Assembly: GCF_003073135.1 (NCBI RefSeq)
Contig: NZ_PGDQ01000005.1
Location: 248,001-312,000, forward strand
DNA from: Euzebya rosea
Lineage (GTDB): Bacteria; Actinomycetota; Nitriliruptoria; Euzebyales; Euzebyaceae
Length of the DNA stretch: 64,000 bases
Reading direction: 5' to 3'
Under the pieces are notes generated by a model that was given only the letters and a program-made list of their open reading frames with translations, did no database searches and was not told the origin of the DNA. Numbering within the stretch: the stretch's first letter is position 1; each line of letters starts with the position of its first letter. The translations under genes were made by a program, and so were the position numbers. Below, piece after piece: positions 61,052-64,000 of the stretch.

Positions 61052-62247
61052 CCGCCCCCACCGCCGACCAGGTCCTGCTGCCCACCTACGGCGCGCAGGC
61101 ACGCACGTTCGTCTCCGGCCACGGCAGCTGGCTGACCGACGACGCCGGCCGGGACCACCTCGACTTCCTCTGCGGCCTGGCGGTCACCAGCCTCGGCCAC
61201 GCCCACCCGGCGGTCACCGAGGCCATCACGGCCCAGGCCAGCACGCTCAGCCACACCTCGAACCTGTTCGCCACCACCCCGGCGCTGGAGCTGGCCGCGA
61301 AGCTGCGTGACGCGGCTGGCTGGGCCGACGGCCGTGCCTTCTTCTGCAACTCCGGGGCCGAGGCCAACGAGGCCGCCATCAAGCTGGCCCGTCGCCACGG
61401 CAAGCACCGGGACCCCGCCAAGGTCAACGTCGTCGCCCTGACCGGCAGCTTCCACGGACGCCTGCTCGGCGCGCTCAAGCTGACCGGCAACCCCGCCAAG
61501 CACGAACCGTTCGAGCCGCTCGGCAGCTGGGTCACCCATGTCCCCCACGACGACCCCGACGCGCTCGCCGCAGCCGTCGACGACCGGACCTGCGCGGTCT
61601 GGGTCGAGGTCGTCCAGGGCGAGGGTGGGGTCCGGCCGCTGGACGCCGCCATGCTGGAGCGGGCCCGCGAGGTCTGCGACGCCCACGACGCCCTGCTCGT
61701 CGTCGACGAGGTCCAGACCGGCATCGGCCGGCTGGGGGAGTGGTACGGCTGGCAGACCACCACCGTCGTCCCCGACGTGATCTGCCTCGCCAAGGGCCTT
61801 GCCAACGGGCTGCCCATCGGGGCGATCCTCGCCCACGGCGTCGCGGCCAAGGCGTTCCAGCCGGGCGACCACGCCTCCACCTTCGGCGGCAACCCGGTGG
61901 CGTGTGCGGCGGCCAACGCCGTCATGGACGTCATCGACCGCGAGGGCCTGCTGGCCAACACCCGCGCGATGGGGCAGCGGCTGGCCGACGGGCTGATCGC
62001 CCTCGACAGCCCCCACGTGGTCGGCCAGCGCGGCCGCGGACTGCTCCGCGCCCTGCTGCTGGACGCGCCCATCTCGGCCGCGGTGACCGGACATGCGCTC
62101 GACCAGCTGCTGGTGGTGAACAATGTCGCCAGCGACGCGGTGCGCCTGGCCCCACCGCTGAACGTCACTCCCGACGAGATCGACGAGGGCCTCCGCAGGC
62201 TGGGACACGCCCTGGCCGCGGCCGCCAACGAGAACGGAACCCCCTGA
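61048..62247 (+). CDS. argD: Acetylornithine aminotransferase
   Basis: A 399-residue class III PLP aminotransferase. Motifs: FFCNSGAEANEAAIKLARRH near residue 106, the PLP-binding GSFHGRLLGALKLTGNP, VDEVQTGIGRLGEWYGWQTT near 215 and the Schiff-base Lys in VICLAKGLANGLPIGAIL near 248. GGNPVACAAANAVMDV follows. It starts at GTG 61048, overlapping argB. The stop TGA shares a base with the ATG of the next gene (TGATG). Confidence 0.94.
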   Translation: MTAPTADQVLLPTYGAQARTFVSGHGSWLTDDAGRDHLDFLCGLAVTSLGHAHPAVTEAITAQASTLSHTSNLFATTPALELAAKLRDAAGWADGRAFFCNSGAEANEAAIKLARRHGKHRDPAKVNVVALTGSFHGRLLGALKLTGNPAKHEPFEPLGSWVTHVPHDDPDALAAAVDDRTCAVWVEVVQGEGGVRPLDAAMLERAREVCDAHDALLVVDEVQTGIGRLGEWYGWQTTTVVPDVICLAKGLANGLPIGAILAHGVAAKAFQPGDHASTFGGNPVACAAANAVMDVIDREGLLANTRAMGQRLADGLIALDSPHVVGQRGRGLLRALLLDAPISAAVTGHALDQLLVVNNVASDAVRLAPPLNVTPDEIDEGLRRLGHALAAAANENGTP

Positions 62248-62633
62248 TGGACCGCCCCGCCGACCGCCCCGACCCCGTCGTCCTCGTCGTCGAGGACGAC
62301 CGTGCCGTTCGTGACCTCATCGAGGTCCTCTTCGCTGCCGAGGGCATCGACGTCAAGACCGCACGCGACGGGCTCGAGGGCCTGCTCAAGCTGCGGATGC
62401 ACCGGCCGGCCGTGGTCGTCCTGGACATCATGATGCCGGACGTGGGTGGCCTGCGGGTCCTCGACGAGCTCGCCGAGGAGCACTCCGACACCCCCGTCAT
62501 CGTGGTCACCGGCAAGCCCGAGGCAGCCGACGAGGCCCGCAAGCGGCTGGGCAACGCCAACGTGTTCAACAAGCCCTTCGAGGTCGAGGACCTGCTCCTG
62601 CGGGTCCAGCAGATCGTCGGGGGAGAGGGATAG
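62247..62633 (+). CDS. Receiver-only response regulator inside the arginine operon
   Basis: A 128-residue CheY-like protein without output domain. It shows VVLVVEDDRAVRDLIEVLFA at the N-terminus with the acidic pair, the phospho-acceptor in AVVVLDIMMPDVGGLRVLDE near residue 60, the conserved Thr in PVIVVTGKPEA and Lys in NVFNKPFEVEDLL near 108. All phosphorylation residues are intact. The start overlaps the argD stop (TGATG) and argF follows 4 bp after its stop, so it must be made with the arginine enzymes. No kinase is adjacent. It may signal to another protein or be a phosphate sink. Confidence 0.9.
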   Translation: MDRPADRPDPVVLVVEDDRAVRDLIEVLFAAEGIDVKTARDGLEGLLKLRMHRPAVVVLDIMMPDVGGLRVLDELAEEHSDTPVIVVTGKPEAADEARKRLGNANVFNKPFEVEDLLLRVQQIVGGEG

Positions 62634-62637
62634 CCCC

Positions 62638-63588
62638 GTGACCGACACCCCGATCCGGCACTTCCTGACCGTCGACGACCTGCAGCCCGAGGAGCTCCTG
62701 GCCGTCCTCGACCTGGCCGACGACCTGAAGGCCGAACGGCCGACGCCCGCCAGCCGCGCCTCCAGCACGTGGGGCGACGTGCTGCACGGCAAGTCCGTCG
62801 CGCTGATCTTCGAGAAGCCGTCGACCCGGACCCGCGTGTCGTTCGAGGTCGGTGTCCGCGAGCTGGGCGGCCACCCCGTCGTGCTCACCGGCCAGCAGCT
62901 GCAGCTCGGGCGCGGCGAGACCGTCGCAGACACCGCACGCGTGCTGTCCCGCTACGTGCACGCCATCGTCCTGCGCACCTTCGGGCAGGATCGGCTGGAG
63001 GACCTCGCCGAAGCCGGCGACATCCCGATCATCAACGCGCTGTCGGACCTGACCCACCCCTGTCAGGCCGTCGCCGACCTGCAGACGATCCGTGAGTACA
63101 AGGGGACCCTGGCGGGCCTCAAGCTGGTCTACCTCGGTGATGGCAACAACATGGCCCACTCGCTGCTGAAGGCCGGGGCCATGACGGGCATGCACGTCGT
63201 CATCGGGCATCCGGAGGGGTACGCGCCGAACGCCCAGATCGTCGACGAGGCCCGGACGCTCGCGGAGTTCAGCGGCGGGGCCGTCACCATCACGACCGAC
63301 CCCGAGGCCGCCTGCGTCGACGCCGACGTGCTGTACACCGACGTCTGGGCATCCATGGGCCAGGAGTCGGAGTCCGAGGAGCGGGCCGAGCTGTTCAAGC
63401 CCTACCAGCTGAACGCCAGCGCCATGGCGGCGGCCCGCCCCGACGCCATCGTCATGCACTGCCTGCCCGCCCACCGCGGCGAGGAGATCACGACGGAGGC
63501 CATCGACGGCGAGGCCAGCGTGGTGTTCAGCCAGGCCGAGAACCGCCTGCACGCCCAGAAGGCGCTGCTGATCACGCTGCTGACCTGA
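62638..63588 (+). CDS. argF: Ornithine carbamoyltransferase
   Basis: A 316-residue enzyme that makes citrulline from ornithine and carbamoyl phosphate, the product of CarAB at the window start. Carbamoyl-phosphate motif EKPSTRTRVSFEVGVRELGG near residue 58, SDLTHPCQAVADLQTI near 138 and the ornithine motif IVMHCLPAHRGEEITTEAID near 270 are all intact. GTG 62638 lies 4 bp after the response regulator gene with a GGGAGAGGG ribosome site. argR follows 16 bp later. Confidence 0.95.
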   Translation: MTDTPIRHFLTVDDLQPEELLAVLDLADDLKAERPTPASRASSTWGDVLHGKSVALIFEKPSTRTRVSFEVGVRELGGHPVVLTGQQLQLGRGETVADTARVLSRYVHAIVLRTFGQDRLEDLAEAGDIPIINALSDLTHPCQAVADLQTIREYKGTLAGLKLVYLGDGNNMAHSLLKAGAMTGMHVVIGHPEGYAPNAQIVDEARTLAEFSGGAVTITTDPEAACVDADVLYTDVWASMGQESESEERAELFKPYQLNASAMAAARPDAIVMHCLPAHRGEEITTEAIDGEASVVFSQAENRLHAQKALLITLLT

Positions 63589-63604
63589 CCCGGCCACCCA
63601 TCCC

Positions 63605-64000
63605 ATGACCGACCGCACCCAACGGCAGGACCTGATCGCCCAGCTCGTCGCGACCTACGAGATCGCCTCGCAGGGCGAGCTCGTCGAGCTGCTGTCGCGA
63701 CACGGGGTCGAGGTCAACCAGGCGACGGTCTCGCGTGACCTCGAGCAGCTCGGCATCGGCAAGCAACGCGGCGCCGACGGCACCCTTGCCTACGCCGGCA
63801 CCGAACGGCAGGGCCTCGCCCAGCTGATGCGCCAGTTCGTCACCGCCATCGACGCCAGCGGCAACCTGGCGGTCCTCAAGACCCCTCCTGGCGCCGCCGC
63901 CACGGTCGCCAGCGCCATCGACATGGCCGACGTGGCCGGCACGCTCGCGACGCTCCAGGGCGACGACACCGTGCTCGTCGTCGCCCGTGAACCCGCGACC
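63605..64000 (+). CDS. argR: Arginine repressor, N-terminal part (runs off window)
   Basis: 132 codons are visible, and the gene runs off the window edge. The winged-helix DNA-binding domain reads TQRQDLIAQLVATYEIASQG, then ELLSRHGVEVNQATVSRDLE with the family motif ATVSRDL. The C-terminal hexamerisation and arginine-binding domain starts near residue 80 (FVTAIDASGNLAVLKTPPGA). It has reached TLQGDDTVLVVARE, which corresponds to the GTxxGDDT motif. ArgR with bound arginine should repress the operon through the ARG-box-like sites before argC. Confidence 0.95.
   Translation, partial: MTDRTQRQDLIAQLVATYEIASQGELVELLSRHGVEVNQATVSRDLEQLGIGKQRGADGTLAYAGTERQGLAQLMRQFVTAIDASGNLAVLKTPPGAAATVASAIDMADVAGTLATLQGDDTVLVVAREPAT

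Overview
The window is about 70% G+C and carries a gene order typical of Actinobacteriota. It has the actinobacterial integration host factor (mihF) next to gmk-rpoZ-coaBC-metK-priA-def-fmt-rsmB, a DUF1844-rpmI-rplT-rRNA methyltransferase-pheST block, and argCJBDFR. Features that fit a deep-branching lineage, such as Nitriliruptoria/Euzebya-like organisms, are a PyrK-dependent PyrD, two secreted proteins with cell-wall-binding repeat 2 (CWB2) modules, an F420-type luciferase-like oxidoreductase fusion and a PriA without a P-loop. The taxonomic call is an inference from gene content; no marker gene settles it.

Layout. (1) 1-2311: end of carB, then pyrK-pyrD. (2) 2348-8769: an inserted block with a SelW/Rdx-type selenoprotein read through an in-frame UGA, a secreted alpha/beta-hydrolase-like protein, pyrF turned to the minus strand, a Tat-exported M14 carboxypeptidase and a MarR-GNAT regulator/acetyltransferase. 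(3) 8854-19361: pyrE, mihF, gmk, rpoZ, coaBC, metK, priA, def, fmt, rsmB and a receiver-GGDEF protein, mostly co-directional and often overlapping by 4 bp. (4) 19392-22750: complete riboflavin operon ribD-ribE-ribBA-ribH. (5) 22764-37145: accessory genes: a membrane LPG-synthase-TM-like protein, a methyltransferase, an M14/CWB2 surface protein interrupted by an amber codon, a ProA-like dehydrogenase, a secreted metalloprotease, an ABC exporter, an alpha/beta hydrolase, an acyl-CoA-dehydrogenase-like flavoprotein and a prepilin peptidase. (6) 37200-44661: DUF1844 gene, a 713-bp repeat- and hairpin-rich gap where infC would be expected, rpmI, rplT, a SpoU methyltransferase, a PAS histidine kinase, pheS and pheT. 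(7) 44674-57710: a second accessory block: ASCH protein, a periplasmic molybdoenzyme with its cytochrome b, ROK kinase, a second CWB2 protein, DUF2277, hemerythrin, kinase-LLM fusion, GMC oxidoreductase, SRPBCC protein, a small protein and a fused E1 ketoacid dehydrogenase. (8) 57823-64000: argC-J-B-D, an inserted receiver-only response regulator, argF and the start of argR.

How the genes work together. The pyr genes build UMP, and gmk continues nucleotide metabolism. def, fmt, rsmB, rpmI, rplT and pheST serve translation. The arg operon starts behind ARG-box-like palindromes that overlap its promoter, and it encodes its own repressor ArgR. Many genes at the head of a transcription unit have a TANNNT -10 element only 6-10 nt before the start codon, which points to widespread leaderless transcription. 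Genes inside operons use Shine-Dalgarno sites or overlapping stop/start codons.

Strongest unusual signals: the selenoprotein with a bacterial-type SECIS hairpin and a leaderless promoter; the duplicated 95-bp palindromic element plus attenuator-like leader upstream of rpmI; the receiver protein inside the arginine operon; the amber-interrupted surface peptidase; and a PyrD that pairs with PyrK but has Ser instead of Cys at the base position.
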